Assembly: GCF_003112515.1 (NCBI RefSeq)
Contig: NZ_BEVZ01000003.1
Coordinates: forward strand, 496,001-560,000
Source of the DNA: Streptomyces fragilis
GTDB lineage: Bacteria > Actinomycetota > Actinomycetes > Streptomycetales > Streptomycetaceae
Reading direction: 5' to 3'
DNA: 64,000 nt
Positions 54,220-63,240 of the stretch are shown in pieces (the first letter of the stretch is position 1; every line of letters begins with the position of its first letter). The notes under the pieces were generated by a model. It searched no databases. It saw nothing but the letters and a program-made list of their open reading frames with translations, and was not told the origin of the DNA. A program made the translations under genes and the position numbers.

Positions 54220-55207
54220 GCAGGCCCGAGGCGGCCACCACCAGCCCCAGCAGCGCCACCTCGGCGCGCGCCGGGACACAGGCCGTCAGCGGATCGGGGG
54301 CCCGGCGCAGCCGCAGCCGGGCCCACAGCGCGAGCGCGGCCACCGCGGCCACCAGCACCACCTTGGCCAGCAGCGTCCGCCCGTAGGCGGTGGTCGCCAG
54401 CTGCTCCAGCACCGTCCCCGGCGGCATCCGCCGCAGCGCGCTGGTCACGCCGGTGGCGGCGACCGCGGCCAACAGCGCGGCGGCGGCCCGGGCGTAGCGG
54501 CCGAGCAGCGCGGCGGCCTCCGCGGGCGCCTCGCCGCGCCAGAGCCGCAGGACGCGCAGCACGTGCAGCAGCCCGCCCGCCCACAGCGCGCCGCAGGCCA
54601 GATGCACGGCGGTCAGCACGGCCCCCGTCGCCGGGTCGTGGTAGTCCCAGGCGGGGTGGGCCCGCAGCGCCTCCGCCACGACCACCGCGCCCAGCGGCCA
54701 CAGCTGGGCGGCGGGACGCCGGGAGAGGGCGAGCAGCCCGGCCACCAGGAAGCCGTTGACCTCCACCAGGGCAAGCAGCCCCTCGCGGTGCCCCTGCAGC
54801 CCGCCGAGGTCCACGTCGCCCCAGCCGCGCGGCACCCGGTTGCCGGCGGCGACCACGAACGCGAGGCCGAGCGAGGCCAGGAACCCGGCCGCCGCCGCGG
54901 TGGCCGACCACGGCCGCGGCAGCGCCGCCCGCGGCCGCAGCCGCCGCGCGGAGCGGCCGGTGAACACCTCGCCCAGCGGCACGCACAGGGCCGCGAACAA
55001 CACCGCGCGCAGCAGCCCGACGCCGGGGGTGCCGGGCGCGGCGGCCTCCCCGCTGCCGTGCAGCGCGGCGGACGGGCCCAGCAGCGGTACCAGGGCGCCC
55101 GCCGTCACCAGGACGAGCAGCGCGACGGACCGCCGGGCGGCGGCGCGCCCCGATGGCGGACCGTCACCGGCTGCGGCCGGACCGGAGGTTCGGGTCGTCA
55201 ACGTCAC
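54185..55207 (-). CDS. CopD-family membrane protein
   Basis: The 340-residue protein has about eight hydrophobic segments. The C-terminal CopD domain shows AVHLACGALWAGGLLHVLRVL and AYGRTLLAKVVLVAAVAALALWARLR. CopD proteins are linked to copper uptake or tolerance; the CopC-like periplasmic domain is missing here. GTG 55207 (VTLTTRTSG) has GAGGAT seven bases upstream. Its 3' end overlaps the YhhN gene tail to tail. Confidence 0.85.
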   Translation of the reverse strand: MTLTTRTSGPAAAGDGPPSGRAAARRSVALLVLVTAGALVPLLGPSAALHGSGEAAAPGTPGVGLLRAVLFAALCVPLGEVFTGRSARRLRPRAALPRPWSATAAAAGFLASLGLAFVVAAGNRVPRGWGDVDLGGLQGHREGLLALVEVNGFLVAGLLALSRRPAAQLWPLGAVVVAEALRAHPAWDYHDPATGAVLTAVHLACGALWAGGLLHVLRVLRLWRGEAPAEAAALLGRYARAAAALLAAVAATGVTSALRRMPPGTVLEQLATTAYGRTLLAKVVLVAAVAALALWARLRLRRAPDPLTACVPARAEVALLGLVVAASGLLTALPLPIRWR

Positions 55208-55320
55208 GGGACGATCCTCACCGGGAGGGATGAACCCGGGCAAGCGGACCACGCAAGTGGCGGACGCCTTTCCGCTCCGAGGGGCGACCGGGGCGCGACG
55301 CCGGAGCCCGCACGGCAGGA

Positions 55321-55348
55321 CGTCCGCCCGGCCGTGGCCGGGCGGACG
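55321..55348 (-). terminator. terminator after the subtilase gene
   Basis: Perfect inverted repeat CGTCCGCCCGGCC-GT-GGCCGGGCGGACG, 37 bp beyond the subtilase stop. Confidence 0.8.
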
Positions 55349-55384
55349 CCAGGTGGTGCGGGCACTGCGGTGGTGCGAGGGGAC

Positions 55385-56926
55385 TTACTTGGTGACGGCC
55401 TTCAGCGCGTTGACGATGCCCGCGCCGTAGAAGCCGTTCTGACGCGGCCCGCCGACGCAGACCGCGTCCACGGTGCCGTTGCTGTCGTAGTCGTACGACG
55501 TCGGGCAGTCGAACTTGGTCGCCTGGGCCTTCAGCATCGCCGCCAGCGCGCCCGGAGTGGCGTGCGGGTGCGTCGACTTGATGAGGGCGGCCACGCCCGC
55601 GGCGTGCGGGGCCGCCATCGAGGTGCCCTGGGCCCAGCCGTAGGCGCCGTTCGGGAGCGTCGAGTAGATGGCGCCCCGCCTCGGCTCGGTGCCCGGCGGG
55701 AGCTGGTACCGGCTGTCACCACCCGGAGCGGCGACGTCGATGACGCCCTTGCCGTAGTTCGAGTAGTACGACTTCTTGTCGAGGTAGCCGGTGGCGGAGA
55801 CGGTCACCACGCCGTCCAGCTGGGCCGGCATGTCCAGGCACACGTGCGGGTCGATGGTCCGCGTGACCGGGGTGCCGTCGTCCGGGCTGCCCTCGTCGAG
55901 GATGGCGTCACCGTCGAGGTCGTTGTAGGAGTTGCCCGCCGAGGCGATGTGCAGGGTGCCCTTCGACGTGGCGTACCTCTTGGCCCGGTTCACCGCGTCC
56001 AGAAGCGCCTTCTGGTCGGGGTCGTCGGGGCAGTTGTACTCCCACGGGTCGACGTAGTAGCTGTTGTTGGTGATCTCCACGCCGGAGTCGGCGGCGAAGA
56101 CGAACGCGCAGACGATCGCCTCGGTGAAGAACAGCTGCGTCTCGTCCGGCTGGGCCACGGTGATGCCCGAGACCTTCACGCCGGGCGCGACGCCGGCCAC
56201 GCCGATCCCGTTGCGGGCGGCGGCGATCTCACCGGCCACGTGGGTGCCGTGGTAGTGGTCGGCGTCGGCCGGACGCCAGGCGCCGGGCGAGGTGTCGGCC
56301 ACGCCGGTGGAGCAGTCCGCGGACTGGGAGGCCGAGAAGTTGGGCGCCAGGTCCGGGTGGAGGTCGTCGACGCCGGTGTCGATCACGGCGACGGTGACGT
56401 TCCGGCTGCCCGGGTTGATCTCGGCGGCCTTGTCGGCGCCGATCGCCGGCAGGTCCCACTGGGCGGCCTCGAACGGCTCGGTCATCCCGGCCTCGGCGGA
56501 GGCCTTGGCGAGCTCGGCCTCGTCCGCCCCGGTGGCGCGCTCGACCTGGCCGATGTCGGTGGTCGCGGCGGGCACGAAGGGCTTGGTGCGGGTCGCGCCC
56601 GCGCTCTCCACGCCGCGCACGGCACGGATGGTCGTGCCGAAGGAGGGGTCGGCCGAGTGGACGACGATCACGCCGATCTTGTCGTACGACGTGACGATCG
56701 AGCCGCCGGCCTTGCCTATCGCCTTCTTGACGGATGCCAGGGTGCGGTGGTCCGTCCGGGTGTTGACGACGTACGACAGCGTCTCCCCGGCCTGGGCGGC
56801 CGTGACGGCGGCGTCGGGGGCCGGGGCGGCGACGGCCGCGGTCGGCAGGAAGCCGAGCGACGCCGTGAGCGACAGCGCGACCGGCACCGCGAGAGCCAGG
56901 CGGCGTCTTGAGCTCAGATGAGCCAT
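55385..56926 (-). CDS. secreted subtilisin-like serine protease (S8)
   Basis: The 513-residue pre-pro-protease has a signal peptide (about 1-34: basic RRR, hydrophobic core, AVAA before PAPD). An inhibitor-like prodomain (about 48-118) follows, then the S8 catalytic domain. The catalytic triad is Asp183 (AVIDTGVDD), His226 (YHGTHVAGE) and Ser436 (GTSMAAPHAAG), with Asn288 as the oxyanion residue. There are several cysteines (205, 299, 363) that may form disulfides. It is expected outside the cell. Confidence 0.95.
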   Translation of the reverse strand: MAHLSSRRRLALAVPVALSLTASLGFLPTAAVAAPAPDAAVTAAQAGETLSYVVNTRTDHRTLASVKKAIGKAGGSIVTSYDKIGVIVVHSADPSFGTTIRAVRGVESAGATRTKPFVPAATTDIGQVERATGADEAELAKASAEAGMTEPFEAAQWDLPAIGADKAAEINPGSRNVTVAVIDTGVDDLHPDLAPNFSASQSADCSTGVADTSPGAWRPADADHYHGTHVAGEIAAARNGIGVAGVAPGVKVSGITVAQPDETQLFFTEAIVCAFVFAADSGVEITNNSYYVDPWEYNCPDDPDQKALLDAVNRAKRYATSKGTLHIASAGNSYNDLDGDAILDEGSPDDGTPVTRTIDPHVCLDMPAQLDGVVTVSATGYLDKKSYYSNYGKGVIDVAAPGGDSRYQLPPGTEPRRGAIYSTLPNGAYGWAQGTSMAAPHAAGVAALIKSTHPHATPGALAAMLKAQATKFDCPTSYDYDSNGTVDAVCVGGPRQNGFYGAGIVNALKAVTK

Positions 56927-57242
56927 GGGGTCTCCACATCATCCTGAATCGAGGCCCGCCCGGGCAGTGGTGTGCGGCAGGCAGGTACATGACGGATGGT
57001 TCAGTGAGGAAAGCTATCCCCCGACGTCGCAGGCCAGCAATGACTTGCCGCAACGATTCCCGAACATCGGCCGGCCGTTGAACCGGCCCCCGCTCCGCTC
57101 CGTGAAGGCGGACAAGGGGTGAAGAGCCGCGTCCCCCTGTCGGATCACGTTCCGGGGCCTTAGCATCTCGACCTTGTTCAGTGATCCATGTCACAAGCGG
57201 GCTGATTTTCCTATGTCCCCATCCAGTTCACGAGGAGACTCC
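56927..57242. other. divergent control region subtilase/actP operon
   Basis: This 316-bp region is less G+C-rich than average and has no credible gene. A CRP-like dyad lies at 57180-57195. Confidence 0.6.
57180..57195. promoter_or_regulatory. CRP-like site upstream of the acetate transporter operon
   Basis: AGTGA-TCCATG-TCACA matches the CRP/GlxR operator TGTGA-N6-TCACA except at the first base; GTGA-N6-TCAC is a perfect inverted repeat. It lies about 50 bp before the first gene's start. Confidence 0.6.
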
Positions 57243-57596
57243 GTGGCAGACGCCCCGCCCCTCAAGACGCCGCAACAACGGCAGCCGTCCACCGAGGAGT
57301 ACACCGAGGTCCAGCAGAGCGCCGAGTTCGCCGAACTACGCCGTTCCTACCGGTCGTTCGCCTTTCCGCTGACCCTCGCCTTCATAACCTGGTACCTGCT
57401 GTACGTCCTGCTGTCGAACTACGCGGGCGGCTTCATGGGCGCCAAGGTGATCGGCAACGTCAACGTCGCCCTCGTCCTGGGCGTTCTGCAGTTCGTCAGC
57501 ACCTTCCTCATCGCCTGGTGGTACGCGCGGACCGCCGCGGCCAAGCTCGACCCCAAGGCCGAGGCCATCAAGAACCGGATGGAGGGCGGCGCGTGA
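57243..57596 (+). CDS. DUF485 membrane protein, partner of ActP
   Basis: The 117-residue protein has two transmembrane helices (about 41-63 and 77-99) and the family motif RSYRSFAFPLTLAFITWYLLYVLL. DUF485 genes nearly always precede actP. GTG 57243 has GAGGAG six bases upstream; ATG 57213 lacks such a site. It overlaps the transporter gene by 4 bp (GTGA). Confidence 0.93.
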   Translation: MADAPPLKTPQQRQPSTEEYTEVQQSAEFAELRRSYRSFAFPLTLAFITWYLLYVLLSNYAGGFMGAKVIGNVNVALVLGVLQFVSTFLIAWWYARTAAAKLDPKAEAIKNRMEGGA

Positions 57597-59215
57597 GCAC
57601 CGAGTACGTGATCCTCGCGGCCAACGAGGCCAGCGAGCACCGCACACTGATCATCAGCCTGTTCACCGCCTTCGTCCTCGCCACCCTGGGCATCACCGTC
57701 TGGGCCGGCCGCCAGACCAAGGACGCCGCCGACTTCTACGCCGGCGGCCGCCAGTTCTCCGGTTTCCAGAACGGCCTCGCCATCTCCGGCGACTACATGT
57801 CGGCCGCGTCCTTCCTGGGCATCGCCGGAGCCATCGCCCTTTCCGGTTACGACGGCTTCCTCTACTCCATCGGCTTCCTGGTCGCCTGGCTCATCGCCCT
57901 GCTCCTGGTCGCCGAACCACTGCGCAACTCCGGCCGTTACACGATGGGCGACGTGCTGGCCTACCGGATGCGCCAGCGCCCGGTCCGCACCGCGGCGGGC
58001 GTCTCGACCATCATCGTCTCGATCTTCTACCTGCTCGCGCAGATGGCCGGCGCCGGCGTGCTCGTCTCGCTGCTCCTGGGCATCACCAGCGAGGCCGGCA
58101 AGATCGGCATCGTCGCCCTGGTCGGCGTGCTGATGATCATGTACGTGTCCATCGGCGGCATGAAGGGCACCACCTGGGTGCAGATGGTCAAGGCCGTGCT
58201 GCTGATGTTCGGCGCGCTGCTGCTGACCTTCCTGGTGCTGCTGAAGTTCAACTTCAACATCTCCGACCTGCTGGGCACCGCCGCCGAGAACAGCGGCAAG
58301 GGCGACGCCTTCCTCGAGCCGGGCCTGAAGTATGGCATCGACTCGATGACCAAGCTGGACTTCGTCTCGCTCGGCATCGCCCTGGTCCTCGGCACCGCCG
58401 GTCTGCCGCACATCCTGATCCGCTTCTACACGGTCCCCACCGCCCAGGCGGCCCGCAAGTCCGTGCTCTGGGCGATCGGCCTCATCGGCGCCTTCTACCT
58501 GATGACCCTGGCCCTCGGCTTCGGCGCCGCCGCGCTGATGAGCCCGAAGGAGATCACCGACTCCAACCCGGCGGGCAACACCGCGGCCCCGCTGCTCGCC
58601 CTGCACCTGGGGGGCGTCGACTCCACCTGGGGCGCCATCCTGCTGGCCTCGATCTCCGCGGTCGCCTTCGCCACCATCCTCGCGGTGGTCGCCGGCCTCA
58701 CCCTGGCCTCGTCCTCCTCGTTCGCCCACGACATCTACGCGAACGTCATCAAGCGGGGCCAGGCCAGCGAGAAGCAGGAGATGAAGGCGGCCCGCTGGTC
58801 GACGGTGTTCATCGGCATCGTCGCCATCGGCCTCGGCGCCCTCGCCCGCGACCTCAACGTCGCCGGCCTGGTCGCGCTGGCCTTCGCGGTCGCCGCCTCC
58901 GCCAACCTGCCGACGATCCTCTACAGCCTGTTCTGGAAGCGCTTCACCACCCAGGGCGCCCTGTGGTCGATCTACGGCGGCCTGGTCACCGCCGTCGGCC
59001 TGGTGCTGTTCTCGCCGGTCGTCTCCGGCGCCGCCACCTCGATGTTCCCGGACGTCGACTTCCACTGGTTCCCGCTGTCCAACCCCGGCATCATCTCCAT
59101 CCCGGTCGGCTTCCTGCTCGGCTGGCTGGGCACCCTCCTGTCCAAGGAGGAGCCGGACAAGGCCAAGTACGCCGAGCTGGAGGTCCGTTCGCTCACCGGC
59201 ACCGGAGCGCACTGA
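57593..59215 (+). CDS. actP: cation/acetate symporter
   Basis: Sodium-solute symporter (SSS family) of 540 residues with about 13 membrane helices, for uptake of acetate and perhaps other short monocarboxylates. Visible motifs are YAGGRQFSGFQNGLAISGDYMSAASFLG (sodium-site helix, near residue 50, in parts) and GTAGLPHILIRFYTVPTAQAAR near residue 265. The GTG start is coupled to the DUF485 gene. The CRP-like site suggests control by carbon status. Confidence 0.94.
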   Translation: MSTEYVILAANEASEHRTLIISLFTAFVLATLGITVWAGRQTKDAADFYAGGRQFSGFQNGLAISGDYMSAASFLGIAGAIALSGYDGFLYSIGFLVAWLIALLLVAEPLRNSGRYTMGDVLAYRMRQRPVRTAAGVSTIIVSIFYLLAQMAGAGVLVSLLLGITSEAGKIGIVALVGVLMIMYVSIGGMKGTTWVQMVKAVLLMFGALLLTFLVLLKFNFNISDLLGTAAENSGKGDAFLEPGLKYGIDSMTKLDFVSLGIALVLGTAGLPHILIRFYTVPTAQAARKSVLWAIGLIGAFYLMTLALGFGAAALMSPKEITDSNPAGNTAAPLLALHLGGVDSTWGAILLASISAVAFATILAVVAGLTLASSSSFAHDIYANVIKRGQASEKQEMKAARWSTVFIGIVAIGLGALARDLNVAGLVALAFAVAASANLPTILYSLFWKRFTTQGALWSIYGGLVTAVGLVLFSPVVSGAATSMFPDVDFHWFPLSNPGIISIPVGFLLGWLGTLLSKEEPDKAKYAELEVRSLTGTGAH

Positions 59216-59391
59216 CCGTCGCCGGCACCCGCCGGCGCCCGTCGGACGTCACCCGCGGCCGCGCCGCCCCGAGCCGACGCCGGGGCGGCGCGGCCGTCGC
59301 CGTCACGTAGGCTCAGGACTGCGGGGACCTGGTCGCGGGAACCCGGCTGCGGATCCGGACCGTGGATCTCGACTGCGAGGGAGGGGCCCTG

Positions 59392-60387
59392 GTGAAGAAG
59401 CTCATCGACACCTTCGGCCGGGTGGCCACCGATCTGCGGGTGTCGCTGACCGACCGGTGCAACCTGCGCTGCACCTACTGCATGCCCGAGGAGGGCCTGC
59501 AGTGGCTGGCCAAGCCCGACCTGCTGACCGACGACGAGATCGTCCGGCTGATCCGCATCGCGGTCACCCGCCGCGGCGTCGACGAGGTCCGCTTCACCGG
59601 CGGCGAACCGCTGCTGCGCCCCGGCCTCCCCGGCATCGTGGAGCGGGTCGCCGCGCTCGAGCCGCGCCCCGAGATGAGCCTCACCACCAACGGCATCGGC
59701 CTCGGCCGCATCGCCCCCGCGCTGCGCGCCGCCGGTCTCGACCGGGTCAACGTCTCCCTGGACACCCTGCGCCCCGAGGTCTTCAAGACCCTCACCCGCC
59801 GCGACCGGCACCACGACGTCCTCGCCGGACTCGCCGCCGCCCGCGAGGCCGGCCTCACGCCCGTCAAGGTCAACGCCGTCCTCATGCCCGGCCTCAACGC
59901 GGACGAGGCCCCCGACCTGCTCGCCTGGGCCGTGGAGAACGACTACGAGCTCCGCTTCATCGAGCAGATGCCGCTCGACGCCCAGCACGGCTGGAAGCGC
60001 GAGGGCATGGTCACCGCGGGCGACATCCTCACCTCGCTGCGCACCCGCTTCCAGCTGACCCCCGAGGGCGACACCGCCCGCGGGTCCGCCCCGGCCGAAC
60101 GCTGGCTGGTCGACGGCGGGCCGCACCGGGTCGGCGTCATCGCCTCGGTCACCCGGCCCTTCTGCTCGGCCTGCGACCGCACCCGGCTCACCGCCGACGG
60201 ACAGGTCCGCACCTGCCTCTTCGCCACCGAGGAGACCGACCTGCGCGCGGCCCTGCGCTCCGGAGCGCCCGACGAGGAGATCGCCCGCCTCTGGCAGACC
60301 GCCATGTGGGGCAAGAAGGCCGGCTCCGGCCTCGACGACCCCACCTTCGCGCAGCCGGCCCGCCCGATGTCCGCGATCGGCGGTTAA
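59392..60387 (+). CDS. moaA: GTP 3',8-cyclase MoaA
   Basis: Radical-SAM enzyme of the first step of molybdenum cofactor synthesis. The 331-residue protein has the first cluster motif CNLRCTYC near residue 22, RFTGGEPLLRPGLP (SAM binding), and the second cluster cysteines in FCSACDRTRLTADGQVRTCLF (in parts, about 262-279). It ends with the conserved GG. GTG 59392 has GGAGGGG five bases upstream; a GTG at 59362 is possible. Its stop codon shares a palindrome with the convergent gene. Confidence 0.95.
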   Translation: MKKLIDTFGRVATDLRVSLTDRCNLRCTYCMPEEGLQWLAKPDLLTDDEIVRLIRIAVTRRGVDEVRFTGGEPLLRPGLPGIVERVAALEPRPEMSLTTNGIGLGRIAPALRAAGLDRVNVSLDTLRPEVFKTLTRRDRHHDVLAGLAAAREAGLTPVKVNAVLMPGLNADEAPDLLAWAVENDYELRFIEQMPLDAQHGWKREGMVTAGDILTSLRTRFQLTPEGDTARGSAPAERWLVDGGPHRVGVIASVTRPFCSACDRTRLTADGQVRTCLFATEETDLRAALRSGAPDEEIARLWQTAMWGKKAGSGLDDPTFAQPARPMSAIGG

Positions 60388-60590
60388 CCCTCCCACTCGG
60401 AGAGCGGGACCACGTCCTTCAGGAAGCCGCGGACGCCCAGGAACTGCGACAGGTGCTCACGGTGCTCCTCGCAGGCCACCCAGGTCTTGCGGCGCTCGGG
60501 GGTGTGCACCTTGGGGTTGTTCCAGGCCAGCACCCACACGGCGGCGTCACGGCAGCCCTTGGCGGAACAGACGGCGGATTCGTCACTCAC
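60384..60590 (-). CDS. small Cys/His protein, probable zinc binder
   Basis: The 68-residue protein has CSAKGC (residues 8-13) and ACEEHREHLSQFLG (about 41-54), a pattern suggesting a single zinc site. The rest, AVWVLAWNNPKVH and FLKDVVPLSEWEG, is typical of a small folded domain in actinobacteria. The function is unknown. The GTG at 60590 is chosen as VSDESAVCS. A long pyrimidine-rich leader precedes it. Its TAA stop overlaps that of moaA. Confidence 0.75.
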   Translation of the reverse strand: MSDESAVCSAKGCRDAAVWVLAWNNPKVHTPERRKTWVACEEHREHLSQFLGVRGFLKDVVPLSEWEG

Positions 60591-60660
60591 GGTTGGTCTC
60601 ACAGACGGCAGCGGGAACAGCGGGGAGAAGGAAGAGCGGAGAAGGAGGAGCGGAAAAGAA

Positions 60661-60696
60661 GACGCCGGGCAGCCACGGGGGGAGCTGCCCGGCGTC
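60661..60696 (-). terminator. terminator after the DUF3099 gene
   Basis: Perfect 13-bp stem GACGCCGGGCAGC / GCTGCCCGGCGTC with a 10-base loop. Confidence 0.75.
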
Positions 60697-60810
60697 GGTC
60701 CATCACTCCTACGGGGGATGCGGAGCGTGTGAGAAGTATGTCACGCGACCCCTCTCCGGGGGGACCGGTTCGGCGCCGCCCGCGGCAGGCGGACGGCCCG
60801 CACCGGCCGG

Positions 60811-61242
60811 TCACTCGCGGTCGCCGACCCCCTGCGGGGTCCGGTGGGCCGGGTCCTCCCACGCCTTCGAGACCGGGTCCTCCCACGGCTTCGCGGCGGG
60901 GTCCTCCCACGGCTTCGAGGCCGGGTCCTCGCGGGGCGGCGCGATCATGGGGCGCACCGGAGCTGCGAGGAAGGTCGAGGGCAGCGCGGGGGTGTTCTCC
61001 CGCCCCGCGTTCGCGATCACCACCGCCACATAGGGGAGCAGGACGCCCAGCACCAGCGCCACCACGGCCACCGGGCGCGAGACGTTCCACAGGGTGGCGG
61101 CCAGGATCACCGAGAGGGTGCGGACCAGCATGGAGATCACATAGCGCCGCTGCCGCCCGCGTACGTCGTCCGCGAGGCTCTGCCGGGCACCGGTGATCCG
61201 GAAGACCTGGCCCGTCGAGTCGCTCCGCCGCTTCCGCATCAC
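60811..61242 (-). CDS. DUF3099 membrane protein with tandem-repeat tail
   Basis: The 143-residue protein has the DUF3099 core: FRITGARQSLADDVRGRQRRYVISMLVRT, then two hydrophobic segments (about 37-55 and 58-78). The C-terminal part (about 100-135) has an 8-residue repeat of the form EDPAxKPW, three full copies plus a partial, produced by a 24-bp DNA repeat. The function is unknown. The ATG pair at 61242 and 61239 allows two starts. Confidence 0.85.
   Translation of the reverse strand: MMRKRRSDSTGQVFRITGARQSLADDVRGRQRRYVISMLVRTLSVILAATLWNVSRPVAVVALVLGVLLPYVAVVIANAGRENTPALPSTFLAAPVRPMIAPPREDPASKPWEDPAAKPWEDPVSKAWEDPAHRTPQGVGDRE
60851..60930. repeat. 24-bp tandem repeat in the DUF3099 gene
   Basis: Three full copies at 60851, 60875 and 60899, then a partial copy, each starting GGGTCCTCCCACG. 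Each unit encodes eight residues in frame. Confidence 0.88.
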
Positions 61243-61440
61243 ATCTCACCATCCACCAGCATCGGTCCGGACCGGCATCCACCACGGTACGCCCAGGGAC
61301 CCCGGTCGTGGAGACCGGGGCCGACCGCCGGGGTGGCCGGGTCGCGTGGCCGCGTGTGCGGACCTGTCCGACATGCGCCGAAAGGGGGACGGGCGGAGAC
61401 TGGGCGTAATGCTCACGTCGATCCGTACGAGGAGGCATTC

Positions 61441-61737
61441 ATGGGCTGGTTGTGGGCGATCATCGTCGGATTCGTGCTCGGCCTGCTGGCCAAGGCCATC
61501 CTGCCGGGCAAGCAGAACATCCCGTTGTGGCTGACGACGCTGCTCGGCATCGGCGGCGCGATCGCCGGCAACGCGATCGCGCGCGGTCTGGGCATCGAAG
61601 CGACACCGGGCATCGACTGGGGCCGCCACGTGCTGCAGCTGGTGGCGGCGATCGTCCTGGTGGCCGCCGGAGCCGCGGCGTGGAGGGCGATCATGTCCAG
61701 GAGGCAGCGGACGACCTCGACCCGCACGATCGCCTGA
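61441..61737 (+). CDS. YeaQ/YmgE (GlsB) family small membrane protein
   Basis: The 98-residue protein has three hydrophobic helices (about 3-20, 30-47 and 62-82) and begins GWLWAIIVGFVLGLLAKAILPGKQ, the transglycosylase-associated-protein family pattern. These proteins are often induced by general stress. GGAGG lies five bases before the ATG. A CCCCGGTC-GTGGA-GACCGGGG hairpin lies upstream, near 61300. Confidence 0.9.
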   Translation: MGWLWAIIVGFVLGLLAKAILPGKQNIPLWLTTLLGIGGAIAGNAIARGLGIEATPGIDWGRHVLQLVAAIVLVAAGAAAWRAIMSRRQRTTSTRTIA

Positions 61738-61771
61738 GGCCGCACCCCGGCTCCGCGGAGGACCGACCACG

Positions 61772-61823
61772 CACGACGGCGGGCCGGGAAGGGCTCACCG
61801 CCCCTCCCGGCCCGCCGGTCGTG
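61772..61823. terminator. bidirectional terminator YeaQ-like gene/tyrS
   Basis: Long hairpin CACGAC-GGCGGGCCGGGA / TCCCGGCCCGCCGGTCGTG with one bulge, and inner AGGGG-type pairing. It lies between convergent genes. Confidence 0.8.
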
Positions 61824-61849
61824 TTCCGCCGCCTGCCGGGTGTCCGGCC

Positions 61850-63118
61850 TCAGGCCCCGGTGACCTCGACCGCCGCCAGGTTCTTCTTGCCCCGGCGCAG
61901 CACCAGCCAGCGGCCGTGCAGCAGGTCCTCACGGGCCGGCACGGCGTCCTCGGCGGTCACCTTGACGTTGTTCACGTAGGCGCCGCCCTCCTTCACCGTC
62001 CGCCGCGCCGCCGATTTGCTGGCCACCAGGCCGACCTCGGCGAAGAGGTCCACCACCGGGCCGAGCTCGGCGACCCGCACGTGCGGGACCTCGGAGAGCG
62101 CCGCGGTCAGCGTCCGCTCGTCCAGCTCCGCCAGCTCGCCCTGGCCGAACAGCGCCCGGGAGGCGTTGATCACCGCGGCGGTCTGGTCCGCGCCGTGCAC
62201 CAGGGTGGTCAGCTCCTCGGCCAGCGCGCGCTGGGCTCCACGGGCCTGCGGGCGCTCCTCGGTCTGCCGCTCCAGCTCCTCCAGCTCCGCGCGGGAGCGG
62301 AAGGACAGGATGCGCAGGTACCGGGTGATGTCACGGTCGTCCGTGTTCAGCCAGAACTGGTAGAACGCGTACGGCGTGGTCATCTCCGGGTCAAGCCAGA
62401 CGGCGCCGCCCTCGGTCTTGCCGAACTTGGTGCCGTCCGCCTTGACCATCAGCGGCGTCGCCAGGCAGTGCACGTGGGCCTCGGGCTCCAGGCGGTGGAT
62501 CAGGTCCATGCCCGCCGTGAGGTTGCCCCACTGGTCGCTGCCGCCCTGCTGCAGCGTGCAGCCGTGGCGGCGGTACAGCTCCAGGAAGTCCATGCCCTGG
62601 AGCAGCTGGTAACTGAACTCGGTGTAGCTGATGCCCTCCTGCGACTCCAGGCGGCGGGCCACCGAGTCCTTGGTCAGCATCTTGTTGACGCGGAAGTGCT
62701 TGCCGATGTCCCGCAGGAACTCGATCGCCGACAGCCCGGCGGTCCAGTCCAGGTTGTTGACCATGGAGGCCGCGTTGTCGCCCTCGAAGGAGAGGAACGG
62801 CTCGATCTGCGCGCGCAGCCGGTCCACCCAGGCGGCGACCGTCTCCGGCGGGTTCAGCGTGCGCTCGGCGGTCGGCCGGGGGTCGCCGATCTGCCCCGTC
62901 GCGCCGCCCACCAGGGCCAGCGGGCGGTGTCCGGCCTGCTGGAGCCGGCGCATGGTGAGCACCTGCACCAGGTGGCCGACGTGCAGCGAGGGGGCGGTCG
63001 GGTCGAAGCCGCAATAGAACGTGACAGGACCGTTCGCCAGAGCCTTGCGCAGGGCGTCCTCGTCGGTGGACTGGGCGAACAGCCCGCGCCACTTCAACTC
63101 GTCGACGATGTCCGTCAC
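61850..63118 (-). CDS. tyrS: tyrosyl-tRNA synthetase
   Basis: Class I aminoacyl-tRNA synthetase of 422 residues. HIGH appears as HVGH in [11 protein letters not shown] near residue 46, KMSKS as KFGKT in [12 protein letters not shown] near residue 233. The tyrosine-binding region is [14 protein letters not shown] near 167, and a C-terminal S4 RNA-binding domain (about 355-420) is present. The start is GTG at 63118. I see no T-box leader upstream. Confidence 0.97.
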   Translation of the reverse strand: MTDIVDELKWRGLFAQSTDEDALRKALANGPVTFYCGFDPTAPSLHVGHLVQVLTMRRLQQAGHRPLALVGGATGQIGDPRPTAERTLNPPETVAAWVDRLRAQIEPFLSFEGDNAASMVNNLDWTAGLSAIEFLRDIGKHFRVNKMLTKDSVARRLESQEGISYTEFSYQLLQGMDFLELYRRHGCTLQQGGSDQWGNLTAGMDLIHRLEPEAHVHCLATPLMVKADGTKFGKTEGGAVWLDPEMTTPYAFYQFWLNTDDRDITRYLRILSFRSRAELEELERQTEERPQARGAQRALAEELTTLVHGADQTAAVINASRALFGQGELAELDERTLTAALSEVPHVRVAELGPVVDLFAEVGLVASKSAARRTVKEGGAYVNNVKVTAEDAVPAREDLLHGRWLVLRRGKKNLAAVEVTGA

Positions 63119-63186
63119 GGTTCTCTTGTCTCCTCGAAACGATCTTCGACCGCCGTCCCGGCAGCCTCTACGAGGTTATACGCCCC

Positions 63187-63233
63187 GGGCGGCGGGGCCC
63201 GCAGCCCCTTTCGGGGGCCGCCCCCACCGCCCG
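63187..63233 (-). terminator. terminator after the TldE-like gene
   Basis: Hairpin with outer arms CGGGCGGCGGGG / CCCCCACCGCCCG (one mismatch) and an inner GCCCC-TTTC-GGGGGC. Confidence 0.65.
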
Positions 63234-63240
63234 GCCCCGC

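Noticed and set aside
61290..61325. CCCCGGTC-GTGGA-GACCGGGG hairpin as a terminator
   Set aside because: It lies upstream of both divergent genes, so it is not at a transcript end; it could be a control element, but the evidence is thin.
63119..63186. T-box or other riboswitch before tyrS
   Set aside because: The leader is short and shows no T-box sequence or stem structure.
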